Counted from the first letter of the stretch, positions 45,176 through 54,172 are shown. The stretch: DNA of 64,000 bases from Virgibacillus ndiopensis (GCF_900187325.1 NZ_FZMZ01000006.1:186001-250000); one strand, 5' to 3'. Numbers and translations are program-made. The notes: a model not told the origin generated them from the letters alone.

Positions 45176-45736
45176 CTAGCTTCGAGTGAACGAATCATTT
45201 TGATCTTGCATAAGCTTATATATCTTACGTGCGGTGTTGACGTTTCTTACCGTAACCTGTTTGTATAGCTTTGATCCAACGATTTTTGAAATTCCGCTTT
45301 TGGTTACATTAATTTTGTCAACAGACCATAGAATCGCACCGGGGACATATTTCACTGTGTCAATAGTTGGTTTGATGGTTAAATCCATAAGTACTGATTC
45401 ATCATCCACTTCGTCCCATAAAAACATGACATCACTTTTCATATCTTTGTCATTTTTCCATGTGTAAGGAATAGCGTTAATAATTCTGCTAACATCATCA
45501 AAACTGCGAACTACTACTTTAATTTGTAAGCCAAAATCACGATGGATAGCTTCTTCCAGAATACGTTGCAAATCTGTTTTTGAAGGTCTCTTGTACGAGA
45601 AAATAATATTGCCTGTATTGATGTATGTTACCACATCATTCATCCCTGCTTTTTCAAAAGTTTGTTTAAGCAGCTTCATGTCAATTTTATTATTTCCACC
45701 AACATTAATTCCCCGAAGAAGAGCGACATAAACCAT
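45176..45736 (-). CDS. DUF1697 family protein
   Basis: 186 residues from ATG 45736, six bases after AAAGGAGG; the ATG two codons earlier overlaps the site. The family's opening YVALLRGINVGGNNKIDMKL is unmistakable, with TYINTGNIIF following. DUF1697 is widespread and has no settled function. Soluble, single gene. Confidence 0.92.
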   Translation of the reverse strand: MVYVALLRGINVGGNNKIDMKLLKQTFEKAGMNDVVTYINTGNIIFSYKRPSKTDLQRILEEAIHRDFGLQIKVVVRSFDDVSRIINAIPYTWKNDKDMKSDVMFLWDEVDDESVLMDLTIKPTIDTVKYVPGAILWSVDKINVTKSGISKIVGSKLYKQVTVRNVNTARKIYKLMQDQNDSFTRS

Positions 45737-45807
45737 AAACATCCTCCTTTAGCTTTTAAACGTATTAATTGTATACTAGCACCCAATCGTATACGTGTAC
45801 AGCAGCC

Positions 45808-45873
45808 GGGACAGGGGGTCAGGTCCACTGTCCCAGAATTAGCTGCGGGACGAGGGGACTGACCCCCTGTCCC
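45808..45873. repeat. Dispersed hairpin repeat (copy D)
   Basis: GGGACAGGGGGTCAGGTCC (45808-45826) pairs with GGACTGACCCCCTGTCCC (45856-45873), an 18-bp stem with one bulged G. It is the longest and best-preserved family member and lies between divergent genes, so it is not there to end transcription. Confidence 0.85.
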
Positions 45874-45908
45874 ACAGAGGGGCTTAACGAGATTGATATA
45901 GATTAGAA

Positions 45909-45937
45909 TCTTTATCTCATCTTTACATCGTTATGAT
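45909..45937 (+). promoter_or_regulatory. Response-regulator box 1 and promoter (TCS operon)
   Basis: TCTTTA at 45909-45914 and again at 45920-45925, an 11-bp direct repeat, then TATGAT at 45932-45937 as -10. The repeats sit where the -35 should be, as in OmpR/PhoP-activated promoters. Same motif at 48684 and 49705. Confidence 0.6.
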
Positions 45938-45982
45938 ATTCTTTCATAAAGACTAACCTTTTTGACATTGTGAGGGAGAAAA

Positions 45983-46669
45983 ATGCAAAAAACTATTTTA
46001 ATTGTAGAAGATGAAGACATTTTACGTGAAATAATTAAAGACTATTTATTAAACGCTGGATATGAAGTTTTAGAAGCGGTTGATGGAAATGAAGCTTTGG
46101 CCAAATTTGAAGAACAGGAAGTACATTTAATTATTTTGGATATCATGCTGCCGGAGTTAGACGGGTGGTCAGTTTGCAGACGAATCCGCAAAACATCCAA
46201 TGTGCCTATTATTATGCTGACAGCTCGTGCAGATGAAGACGATACGTTAATGGGTTTCGAATTAGGTGCTGATGATTATGTTACAAAACCATACAGTCCG
46301 CCAATTTTGCTGGCAAGGGTAAAACGATTAATGGATAGCCGATATTCTCATGCAGGTAAGTTATCTGATGAGGATACCTTGATTAGCAGCGGTATCCATG
46401 TCCAAATCCCTTCACGTACAGTGACTATAGATGGAGAAAATATAAGTTTGACACATACAGAGTTTGAAATATTAGTCTATTTAATGCAAAATCAAGGGAT
46501 TATTATCACGAGAGAACAACTCATCACTAAAATTTGGGGTTATGAATTTGCTGGTGATGATCGTACAATCAATAGTCATATTCGTAATTTGCGTTATAAA
46601 TTGGGTGACAAAGCAAATCATATTGTAACGGTTATCCGATCTGGCTATAAATTTGAGGGAAACGTATGA
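45983..46669 (+). CDS. OmpR-family response regulator
   Basis: 228 residues, ATG with GAGGGAG upstream. Receiver domain with IVEDEDILREI, phospho-acceptor Asp in LIILDIMLPELDGW (D53) and conserved Lys in YVTKPYSPP. The C-terminal winged helix (LTHTEFEILVYLM, TINSHIRNLRYKL, IRSGYKFEG) is OmpR/PhoB type. It overlaps the histidine kinase start by four bases. An 11-bp-spaced TCTTTA direct repeat before this operon and before the downstream cell-wall genes is its probable binding site. Confidence 0.95.
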   Translation: MQKTILIVEDEDILREIIKDYLLNAGYEVLEAVDGNEALAKFEEQEVHLIILDIMLPELDGWSVCRRIRKTSNVPIIMLTARADEDDTLMGFELGADDYVTKPYSPPILLARVKRLMDSRYSHAGKLSDEDTLISSGIHVQIPSRTVTIDGENISLTHTEFEILVYLMQNQGIIITREQLITKIWGYEFAGDDRTINSHIRNLRYKLGDKANHIVTVIRSGYKFEGNV

Positions 46670-48504
46670 AAATAGGAATTGTAGCAAAGTTATTTATACT
46701 AACAACATTATTATGTATGCTCATTTTGGCAACGATGTATATTGGACAAACCATATTTTTCAAGCAATATTATGCAAATCAAAAAGTAGATGAAATAAAT
46801 ACGAGCATTCAATCCTTTAAGAAAGCGTACCTAAAGGCTGAAGGAGACGTATCAGCTATTAAAAAGCTGCAACAGGATTTCTACCAGGAAAATCAGACGT
46901 GGATTACAAATTTAGATAGTACAGGAACAATCCAATATGCAGATGATTTTTCTGTAACCATTCATCTAGATCGTTCTCGAAATAAGGATTTCTCTGATCG
47001 TGACATTACCATCCCCCTATACAGCTTCACTGGTTTAGAAGATATAGAAAGGCTAAGGTTTAATTTAGAAGAGGGAAAGCGTATTTTTATTGATGGAATC
47101 ATAAAGGATGATACATTTATCCCAGCTATTGTAATGAGTGAAAACAGGAGTAATGTATTAGAGAATAAGCTGCTATCAGAAAAAATATATGGCAAGCAAG
47201 CTCCAATAGAGAGTAAGCAGCCATCTGAAACGTTAGATAGCAAACAAGCTGCCATAGAACCAGAACCTTCTCCTAAAGATAGCTTACAGAGATATTTAAC
47301 GGGGCAAATTAAGAAATTACAATTACCAGTCGGTGCCACAAGCTCAAATATTTATACAAATCGTCTGTTTATAGAAAGAATAAAACAATTCCAGGTAAAC
47401 CTGCTAGTAAATGAAAATCATACTAGCACTGCTGAAACAATAGACTATGAGCAAAATAACATCAAATACAAACTATTTATTAGACCCATCAAAGATACGA
47501 ATGGTGAAACTACTTATATTTATGCTATGACATCATTACAACCAGTTGATGAAGCTGTACAAATGCTAGAAGATTATTATGTATACTTAATCCTATTTGT
47601 ACTCCTTCTTGTCGTTCTAGCTTCATTTTATTATTCAAAAAAGATCGCTAAACCATTGCTGCAAGTAAACGATACGACAAACAAAATTGCAAACCTGGAT
47701 TTTTCAGAGACAATACCGATTACATCTAAAGACGAAATTGGTACTCTATCACACAATATTAATACACTCTCACATACGTTGCATTCGTATATTAATCAGC
47801 TGCAGCAGGATATAGAGAAGGAAAAACAACTGGAAAATACTCGTAAAGAATTTATTTCCGGTGTTTCACACGAATTAAAGACGCCTCTAAGTATCATGAA
47901 GAGCTGTATCTCCATTTTGCAGGATGGGGTCGCTAGTAATAAAAAAGATTATTATTTTAAAGCAATGGCAAATGAAGTAGATAAAATGGATATGCTCATT
48001 GTCGATATGCTCGAGTTGGCAAAATTTGAGTCTGGTACGTATAAAATGAAAATGGATGACTTTTCTATTGATCAGGTCATTGAGTATATATGTGAACAAT
48101 TAACATTAGACATAACCAATAAGCAATTACATGTTCAGAAACATCTTTCCAGGATTAAGGTAGTTGCCAATCAACATCGTATTGAACAGGTTATTACGAA
48201 CTTTATTACCAACGCAATTCGTTACACACCAGAAAATAAAACGATTATGATTTCCACAATAGAAGAGCAGGATCGTGTAAAGGTATGTGTGGAAAATCAA
48301 GGAGCGCATATCCCACAGGAACAGTTAGAGAAAATATGGGATCGTTTTTATCGTGGAGATACGTCTCGCAGGCGTTCGAAAGGTGGGACGGGACTGGGGC
48401 TCGCTATTTCAAAGAATATTTTAGAGCTTCACGATTCGCAGTATGGTGTAACGAATACGGAAGATGGTGTGCTGTTTTTCTTCTATTTGGACAAAAAAGA
48501 GTAG
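46666..48504 (+). CDS. Sensor histidine kinase
   Basis: 612 residues, overlapping the regulator gene (ATGA). First membrane helix at residues ~8-28, a large ~275-residue outer domain with a Ser/Pro/Gln-rich patch (~180-205), second helix (YVYLILFVLLLVVLASFYY, ~305-323), HAMP linker, phospho-acceptor His in FISGVSHELKTPLS (~402), and the ATPase N, G1 and G2 boxes (NFITNAIRYTPENK, WDRFYRGD, GGTGLGLAIS). Its outer domain matches no named sensor I know. Cell-wall hydrolase genes downstream suggest it senses envelope state. Confidence 0.94.
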   Translation: MKIGIVAKLFILTTLLCMLILATMYIGQTIFFKQYYANQKVDEINTSIQSFKKAYLKAEGDVSAIKKLQQDFYQENQTWITNLDSTGTIQYADDFSVTIHLDRSRNKDFSDRDITIPLYSFTGLEDIERLRFNLEEGKRIFIDGIIKDDTFIPAIVMSENRSNVLENKLLSEKIYGKQAPIESKQPSETLDSKQAAIEPEPSPKDSLQRYLTGQIKKLQLPVGATSSNIYTNRLFIERIKQFQVNLLVNENHTSTAETIDYEQNNIKYKLFIRPIKDTNGETTYIYAMTSLQPVDEAVQMLEDYYVYLILFVLLLVVLASFYYSKKIAKPLLQVNDTTNKIANLDFSETIPITSKDEIGTLSHNINTLSHTLHSYINQLQQDIEKEKQLENTRKEFISGVSHELKTPLSIMKSCISILQDGVASNKKDYYFKAMANEVDKMDMLIVDMLELAKFESGTYKMKMDDFSIDQVIEYICEQLTLDITNKQLHVQKHLSRIKVVANQHRIEQVITNFITNAIRYTPENKTIMISTIEEQDRVKVCVENQGAHIPQEQLEKIWDRFYRGDTSRRRSKGGTGLGLAISKNILELHDSQYGVTNTEDGVLFFFYLDKKE

Positions 48505-48560
48505 AGATTTGTTTAAGAAACTTTTTCATCCGTGATAATGGAACTTTTAATTTGTTTGAG

Positions 48561-48609
48561 CCATTCGTTCAACGTCCTTTATTGAAGACATTGAACGGAT
48601 GGTTTTTTT
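48561..48609 (+). terminator. Terminator after the two-component genes
   Basis: CCATTCGTTCAA (48561-48572) pairs with TTGAACGGATGG (48591-48602, one G-T), followed by seven T. Confidence 0.88.
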
Positions 48610-48683
48610 GTATGCCATGTTTATAGAGATAATTAATTCTGCTTACAATGCCATTTATAATTCTTTAAATGATATCAATTTCA

Positions 48684-48714
48684 TCTTTACCTCATCTTTA
48701 TCTTCCTCTATTAA
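48684..48714 (+). promoter_or_regulatory. Response-regulator box 2 and promoter (amidase unit)
   Basis: TCTTTA at 48684-48689 and 48695-48700, again 11 bp apart, then TATTAA at 48709-48714. The 17 bases TCATCTTTACCTCATCT are close to box 1. Confidence 0.6.
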
Positions 48715-48760
48715 TCTTAAACAGTATAAAGATGCTTTAAAAAGAAGGGAAAGATTAACT

Positions 48761-48859
48761 ATGGCTTTACAGCGGAAGAATTGGTTAAATATAGCCGTCG
48801 TCTTGATGTTTTATAGCAGCCTTAAACGATTGCAAAATAGAAAGAAGGCGAAAGTATGA
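48761..48859 (+). CDS. Small cationic protein (32 aa) coupled to the amidase gene
   Basis: ATG 48761 with AGAAGGGAAAG upstream. Product MALQRKNWLNIAVVLMFYSS then a lysine/arginine-rich end. One short hydrophobic stretch with charged flanks suggests membrane association. Its stop overlaps the amidase start (ATGA), so translation of the two is coupled. No known family. Confidence 0.6.
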   Translation: MALQRKNWLNIAVVLMFYSSLKRLQNRKKAKV

Positions 48860-49548
48860 AAAACAATAAGTTGTATATTGTTTTGCTCTTATTTTTAATT
48901 TTACTATTAGCGGTTTGCATTATCATCCCCATCAACCATAAGGGTAATCAACATAAAGATGAAAACAGTAACACCACGTTTAAGGTTGTAATTGATCCGG
49001 GGCATGGCGGTAAAGATAACGGTGCGACAGGCGCCAGCGGAAAGTATGAAAAGAATTTTACGTTAAGTCTATCGAAAAAAGTGAAAAAACGGTTGGAGCA
49101 GGAACCTGGAATACAGGTTTTTATGACAAGAACGGATGATAGCTTTATTTCGCAGGAAAGCAGGTACAGACCTAAATATGCTAACAAACTAAATGCGGAT
49201 ATATATGTATCTATTCACGGAAACACGTTTTCCAATCCTGATGTTTCAGGCACGGAAACATTTTATTATCACAATAACTCCCGCCTTTTAGCTAATATCT
49301 TACAGAAGCATGTTGTTGATGCCACAGGATTCAATGATAGGGGAACAAAGATGAAAAATCTATTTGTTGTAAAGGATACGGAAATGCCATCAGCTTTGAT
49401 AGAAGTAGGTTATCTGACGAATCCTCGAGATGAGTCCAAAATGTTGACTGACGATTTTCAAAATCGTATTGCAGCATCAATTGTTGAAGGAATTAAAGAA
49501 TACCAAGGGGAATCGGCAAAAAACGGTATTTTGGATTGGATATTTTAA
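48856..49548 (+). CDS. N-acetylmuramoyl-L-alanine amidase (Amidase_3)
   Basis: 230 residues. N-terminal membrane anchor (LYIVLLLFLILLLAVCIIIP, residues 5-24), then a complete Amidase_3 domain: VVIDPGHGGKDNGATGASGK (first zinc His and context), YVSIHGNTF (second His) and ALIEVGYLTNPRDE (catalytic Glu). It cleaves the bond between N-acetylmuramic acid and L-alanine outside the membrane. No SH3b or LysM wall-binding domain. It is a paralogue of the gene at 50682. It follows the small protein in an operon with a response-regulator box. Confidence 0.92.
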   Translation: MKNNKLYIVLLLFLILLLAVCIIIPINHKGNQHKDENSNTTFKVVIDPGHGGKDNGATGASGKYEKNFTLSLSKKVKKRLEQEPGIQVFMTRTDDSFISQESRYRPKYANKLNADIYVSIHGNTFSNPDVSGTETFYYHNNSRLLANILQKHVVDATGFNDRGTKMKNLFVVKDTEMPSALIEVGYLTNPRDESKMLTDDFQNRIAASIVEGIKEYQGESAKNGILDWIF

Positions 49549-49622
49549 ATGTCTGACCAATAGCCAATACAGAAAGTGGGTATGTCCCTCCTTTCATTTT
49601 CAAAATTATCCTTACAGTAAAG

Positions 49623-49669
49623 CCATCCAATTTTATGACGCTATATGTCATGAATATGGATGGTTTTTT
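49623..49669 (+). terminator. Terminator after the first amidase gene
   Basis: CCATCCA (49623-49629) pairs with TGGATGG (49657-49663), with ATGAC/GTCAT inside, then TTTTTT. Confidence 0.85.
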
Positions 49670-49704
49670 ATTATTTTTACAATCTTTAGCTTACATCCAT
49701 TTCA

Positions 49705-49735
49705 TCTTCATCTCTTCTTTATCTCATTGTACTAA
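49705..49735 (+). promoter_or_regulatory. Response-regulator box 3 and promoter (deacetylase-amidase unit)
   Basis: TCTTCA at 49705-49710 and TCTTTA at 49716-49721, spaced 11 bp, then TACTAA at 49730-49735 as a possible -10. Confidence 0.5.
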
Positions 49736-49777
49736 TCTATCACCTAGCATGAAATGAAATAGAATAGAGGTCTTTAC

Positions 49778-50653
49778 ATGAACAAGCTTAAACTATTTAT
49801 TTTCCTTGCCAGTTTGGTAATTATTTATGCCTGTCAAAGTAATTTTGACCATGGCGAGGGTGGATCAAAGGAGAAGCAGTCAATTGCTGCAGATCATAAG
49901 ACAGAGTCAGAGTCTGCACCTGGCAGCAAAACATCTGAGATAAATCCAAAATATAAAGATTTACCAGATTCTAAAAAAACGGAATCTGAGGAATCCAAAA
50001 CGAATAATGAGTTGGTTTCCCAAAAGACTGTCTACCTAACCTTTGATGACGGGCCCACTTCAGCAACGACAGATATTTTAGACACGTTAAACCATTTTAA
50101 TGCCAAAGCAACATTTTTCATGCTGGAGCCTTCCATGAGGGAATTGCCGGAAGTTGTAAACAAAATTGCAGAGGAAGGACATGCCGTGGGTTTGCATGGT
50201 GTGACTCACAACCTATACAAATTTTATAAAACGGAACAATCCGCTCTGGAGGAAATGACCACCGCTCAGCAGGCACTTCAATCTATTACAGGGATTCAAT
50301 CCAATCTAATTCGGACACCTTATGGCAGTGTTCCTTATTTAACCGAATCATATCGGGAGGTTTTAGATAGCAATGGATTTAAATTGTGGGATTGGAATGT
50401 TGACAGTAGTGATTGGTCTTTATCAAATGACGAATATGTAGATACGGTTATTGGACAAATAGAAGAGCTAGTTAATGCAGGGGTGGCACCTATTATTCTA
50501 ATGCATGATAGAGCAAATACAGCTGACCATTTGTCTACGCTTCTAACCTATCTGTCAGATCATGGATTTCAGACAAAAAGAATTGAAGAGAGCACACAAC
50601 CATATAACTTCAACTGTTATCAGCGTTGTCATCGACTATCTTCAAAGGAGTAG
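49778..50653 (+). CDS. Polysaccharide deacetylase lipoprotein
   Basis: 291 residues, ATG with AATAGAGGT upstream. Signal peptide ending in IYAC (lipid-anchored Cys 19), then a ~65-residue Ser/Lys/Glu-rich linker, then a NodB deacetylase domain: YLTFDDGPTS (~86-95) with metal Asp, HGVTHN (H-x3-H), LIRTPYG and LWDWNVDSSDWS. It removes acetyl groups from peptidoglycan sugars, giving lysozyme resistance or tuning hydrolase access. It precedes the second amidase gene by 28 bases, and both should be in one transcript. Confidence 0.92.
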   Translation: MNKLKLFIFLASLVIIYACQSNFDHGEGGSKEKQSIAADHKTESESAPGSKTSEINPKYKDLPDSKKTESEESKTNNELVSQKTVYLTFDDGPTSATTDILDTLNHFNAKATFFMLEPSMRELPEVVNKIAEEGHAVGLHGVTHNLYKFYKTEQSALEEMTTAQQALQSITGIQSNLIRTPYGSVPYLTESYREVLDSNGFKLWDWNVDSSDWSLSNDEYVDTVIGQIEELVNAGVAPIILMHDRANTADHLSTLLTYLSDHGFQTKRIEESTQPYNFNCYQRCHRLSSKE

Positions 50654-50681
50654 ATAAACAAGTATTAAGGGAGAGAGTTAA

Positions 50682-51413
50682 ATGAAGAAGAGGATTCGAA
50701 TTTCCACATTTGGTATATTGGTAATTTTACTTTTAATAGCGGTTAGTTTACTAGTTGATCAGAAACCTTCTGCCTCTAATTCAGAGGAAAATAAATCGCA
50801 ATCCAAAAATGAGCAACTTATAAGTAACCAAGCAGATGATAAAAGTTCAAAGGGTGATACAGCCGATGACCTGTATAAAGTAGTGATTGATCCGGGACAT
50901 GGTGGTAATGATCCCGGTTCTATTGGTGCCAGTGGTTCATATGAAAAGGACTTCACGTTAAGCCTTGCGACGAAGGTCTACCAATTATTGAAGCAAATAC
51001 CGCAAATAGACGTTTATATGACAAGAGATGAAGATGTTTTTCTCTCTGCTGAGGCTCGAGTACGACCAAAATTTGCGAATGATCTAGGCGCAGATTTATA
51101 CATTTCTATACATGCAAATACGTTTACGGATCCATCTGTATCTGGTACAGAAACCTATTATTACAATCAGAATTCTTTATCTTTGGCAAACATTATACAC
51201 AAACATGTTGCTGAGGCTACGGGTTTTAGAAATCGCGGGGTAAAAAAAGAAAACTATTTTGTTTTAAAAGATACTACCATGCCGGCAACCTTGCTGGAAA
51301 TAGGTTATATAACGAATCCAAAAGATGAGAAAATGATGTTAACAGACCAATTTCAAGAGTCTGTTGCTACATCTATTAAAAACGGTGTAAAAGAGTATTT
51401 GGAAATAGACTGA
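50682..51413 (+). CDS. N-acetylmuramoyl-L-alanine amidase (Amidase_3), paralogue
   Basis: 243 residues, ATG with GGGAGAG upstream. N-terminal anchor (STFGILVILLLIAVSLLVD), acidic linker, then VVIDPGHGGNDPGSIGASGS, YISIHANTF, and ATLLEIGYITNPKDE, complete catalytic set. It is very similar to the amidase at 48856 throughout, so the two come from a tandem duplication separated by the deacetylase gene. A strong terminator follows. Confidence 0.92.
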   Translation: MKKRIRISTFGILVILLLIAVSLLVDQKPSASNSEENKSQSKNEQLISNQADDKSSKGDTADDLYKVVIDPGHGGNDPGSIGASGSYEKDFTLSLATKVYQLLKQIPQIDVYMTRDEDVFLSAEARVRPKFANDLGADLYISIHANTFTDPSVSGTETYYYNQNSLSLANIIHKHVAEATGFRNRGVKKENYFVLKDTTMPATLLEIGYITNPKDEKMMLTDQFQESVATSIKNGVKEYLEID

Positions 51414-51503
51414 CAGAAATACATTCTTATACAAAACGAAAGCCACTATTTTGGAAAATATCTTGGTTTTGTGGATTGGATTGATAAAGCAGATTATAAT
51501 AGG

Positions 51504-51554
51504 GTGCCTGAAGTCCTGATTGTGTCATTGCACTTCAGGATGTCAGGCACTTTT
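51504..51554 (+). terminator. Terminator after the second amidase gene
   Basis: GTGCCTGAAGTCCTGA (51504-51519) pairs with TCAGGATGTCAGGCAC (51535-51550) apart from two mismatched bases, then TTTT. Confidence 0.85.
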
Positions 51555-51629
51555 AGTTGGAGTGCTTCTTGTTCTAAATATTAATGGTGTTATTCTGCTC
51601 CCACCGAGTAATGAAGCAAGAGAACCTCC

Positions 51630-52778
51630 CTATGCTTCCAATTTCCGATAAACAAGCGCTAGCACTAGAGATGGAATGGAACAGACAATCATCCCAATAA
51701 AGGCGTATCTTGGTTCAATTTCAAATAAATAGCCGCCCAAAATGGTGAACACGGCCGTTCCCCAGCTGAGTGCTAATGCTGAATACATACCCTGTGCTGC
51801 TGGTATTTGTTTAGGCTGAGTGTTATTAGTTAAATATTTCATAAAGGCATAGTGTCCCATTGCAAACGAGCATGCATGCAACGTTTGCGACATGCAGAAT
51901 ACGATAACGTTTGGAAAGGTAAATACCATTATCCATCTTACAGTTGATCCAAGTGCAGACAAAGCAAGTAAAGAACCAGCCGAAAATCGATGGAACACCC
52001 GGTCTGCAATCGAAAAGAAAATGATTTCTGCAAGTACTGCAATATTCAGAATTACGCCAATTAAATATTTCGAGGTATCTATTTCCTGTAAGAATAGATA
52101 GCCATAATTGTAATAGGAGGCATGTGCCGACTGCAATAAAATGACAATAAGCAGTACTATGCCAAAGTGTTTGATGCGAAATAGCTTTAACATTCCTGCT
52201 TTTTCTGTTTTATGCTTTTGCGGTTTTTCAGATAATACGAAAGGTGCACGCATAAAACCAAGACACACGAATACGATTATACCTAGCAGCAGCGCCCATA
52301 AAATCACCTCGTCACCAAGCATTCCAGTAAAGACGGTTAAAACCATGCCAGCAGCGACAAATCCGATGGAGCCCCACTGACGGCTTCTTCCATAATGGTT
52401 TAATTCTTTATTTTGCATAAGGATACCAGCAGCACTATCTAAAGCAGGCATCAATGCCGGATAAGCCAAATGCAATAATAATGTGGCGATAAGCAGGCTG
52501 GCAAAGGAACTTGCTGGAATATAGCACAGAATCGCAATCAGTGTACCTATTCCTACTCCATTAAGTATAGTTTTACTGCTGAATTTCCCTGACAAATATG
52601 GAAATGCAACTAATGTAGAAAGCCCCCTTGCAACCAAGCCTAAGCTCATAATCAAACTAGCTTCCGAAACGGTAATCCCTTTTGTATGAATCATCCACCC
52701 CGTCCAATAGGGGAGAAAAATGCCCCATGTCATAAAAAAACTAAAAAACTGTGTACTCATCCAGCGTTGTGTGTTCAT
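51630..52778 (-). CDS. MFS transporter (MFS_1-like)
   Basis: 382 residues, about twelve hydrophobic helices. N-terminal QFFSFFMTWGIFLPYWTGWM and the loop YGRSRQWGSIGFVAAGMVLT resemble the LacY/nucleoside-symporter and HcaT-like branch of the MFS. The substrate is not evident. Divergent from a YeiL-like regulator with ~80 bp between starts, which suggests that regulator controls it. Confidence 0.87.
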   Translation of the reverse strand: MNTQRWMSTQFFSFFMTWGIFLPYWTGWMIHTKGITVSEASLIMSLGLVARGLSTLVAFPYLSGKFSSKTILNGVGIGTLIAILCYIPASSFASLLIATLLLHLAYPALMPALDSAAGILMQNKELNHYGRSRQWGSIGFVAAGMVLTVFTGMLGDEVILWALLLGIIVFVCLGFMRAPFVLSEKPQKHKTEKAGMLKLFRIKHFGIVLLIVILLQSAHASYYNYGYLFLQEIDTSKYLIGVILNIAVLAEIIFFSIADRVFHRFSAGSLLALSALGSTVRWIMVFTFPNVIVFCMSQTLHACSFAMGHYAFMKYLTNNTQPKQIPAAQGMYSALALSWGTAVFTILGGYLFEIEPRYAFIGMIVCSIPSLVLALVYRKLEA

Positions 52779-52800
52779 TCTGTATCCCCCTCATTGATAG

Positions 52801-52842
52801 CATGATATCATGGGAATAGGTAGGAAAAATATGAGATATCTC
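52801..52842. promoter_or_regulatory. Paired GATATC palindromes between MFS and YeiL-like genes
   Basis: CATGATATCATG (52801-52812) and GAGATATCTC (52833-52842) share the core GATATC and have centres 31 bp apart, about three helical turns. Candidate operators for the Crp/Fnr-type regulator. Confidence 0.45.
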
Positions 52843-52860
52843 CTATTTTTGAGGTGAACT

Positions 52861-53532
52861 ATGGAAAAATATCAAGGTGAGAAAAAGCGGCTATATATGA
52901 AAGAGAACTCTATTGCACATTTATTTTCCTTTCCGGCTGAAAAGTATGTGGAAGTGCATGAATACCAACGCGATGATTGGATTATTCAGGAAGGTATGAG
53001 ACCAGCGTTTCTATTTTATGTTATAGAAGGAAAAGCAAAAATATATATAACCCATCAAAACGGGAAAGTATCCTTAATTAATTTTATCAATGAAAATGAA
53101 TACATTGGAGAAATGGAATTACTACATGATGTATACTATACAAAAGGAATTCAAGCTCTAACAAAGACTGTTTGTATTGCATTTCCAATTCATTACTACC
53201 GTACGCAATTGCTCGAGGATACAAAATTTCTGATCGAATTAACCAAGTTTTTAAGTGTAAAGGCAACACTTATGGCAGCAAAGTATTCACAAAGTCTAGC
53301 ATTTCCGCTTGAAAACCGGCTTGCAGATTTCATTTTGCAAACAGCTGATAATGGTGTTTATAAAGAAAAACACGTTGTCGTATGTGACTATTTAGGCGTA
53401 TCCTATCGTCATTTATTACATGTACTTACACAGTTTTGTGATAAAGGGTACTTACAAAAGGAAGGGCGGAGTTATCGAATTAAACAATGCCACTTTTTGC
53501 ATGAGCTTGCTGAAATGCTGAAGAATAAGTAA
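52861..53532 (+). CDS. Crp/Fnr-family regulator, YeiL-like
   Basis: 223 residues, ATG with TGAGGTGA upstream. Cyclic-nucleotide-binding-type barrel (IIQEGMRPAFLFYVIEGKAK, NENEYIGEMELLHD) followed by a long helix and Crp-type HTH (NRLADFILQT, VCDYLGVSYRHLLHVLTQF, GYLQKEGRSYRI). Overall closest to YeiL, a stationary-phase/nitrogen regulator in E. coli. No iron-sulfur Cys cluster of Fnr type is visible. Divergent from the MFS gene. Confidence 0.87.
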   Translation: MEKYQGEKKRLYMKENSIAHLFSFPAEKYVEVHEYQRDDWIIQEGMRPAFLFYVIEGKAKIYITHQNGKVSLINFINENEYIGEMELLHDVYYTKGIQALTKTVCIAFPIHYYRTQLLEDTKFLIELTKFLSVKATLMAAKYSQSLAFPLENRLADFILQTADNGVYKEKHVVVCDYLGVSYRHLLHVLTQFCDKGYLQKEGRSYRIKQCHFLHELAEMLKNK

Positions 53533-53566
53533 CCATTTAAAGCTAATAAAAAACGGAGGGGAAGCG

Positions 53567-54172
53567 ATGGAAAAGGAAAGATTAATTAATCTGTTTGATA
53601 AACAGGCAACAAAATATGAAAAAAGAAGGAAACGGCAGTCAGAAAATATGTGGCGCAGGAGAATTTTTCGATCGGTTAGAGGGAAAACACTTGAGGTCGC
53701 AGTCGGTGCGGGAATGAATTTCGGTTATTTTCCAAAGTCAATCGATTATACAGGTGTTGATTTTAGCCCTGCAATGCTTGCAAAAGCCAAGGTAGCTGCA
53801 AAGGAACAAGCTATAAAGTCGGAGTTTATTTTATCTGAAGTTGAAAGTCTATCATTTCACGAAAATACGTTTGATACTATTGTCTCCTCAGGAACTTTGT
53901 GCAGTTATGAAGATCCAGTGAACGTTTTGAATTTATTTAACAAGTGGTGTAAAGACGATGGGGAAATTTTATTATTTGAACATGGACTATTTGAAAATGC
54001 TGCATTAAGCTGGATCCAAAAACGATTAAATCCCCTAGTACATAAAAGGATAGGTTGTCATCAAGATCGTGACGTCCTTGAAATAGTGAGGCGGTCTAAT
54101 GTCAAAGTAGAGAACTATGATAGAAAATTATTAGGATATTTGTATATGATATGGGCTAGACCTAACAAATAA
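53567..54172 (+). CDS. Class I SAM-dependent methyltransferase
   Basis: 201 residues, ATG, GGAGGGGAAG upstream. Motif I as LEVAVGAGMNFGYFP (residues ~43-57), TGVDFSPAMLAKAK, and motif IV-like FDTIVSSGTLCSYEDP. Methyltransf_11 type; substrate unknown, possibly a small molecule or quinone. 34 bases after the YeiL-like gene, so probably one transcript. Confidence 0.88.
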   Translation: MEKERLINLFDKQATKYEKRRKRQSENMWRRRIFRSVRGKTLEVAVGAGMNFGYFPKSIDYTGVDFSPAMLAKAKVAAKEQAIKSEFILSEVESLSFHENTFDTIVSSGTLCSYEDPVNVLNLFNKWCKDDGEILLFEHGLFENAALSWIQKRLNPLVHKRIGCHQDRDVLEIVRRSNVKVENYDRKLLGYLYMIWARPNK

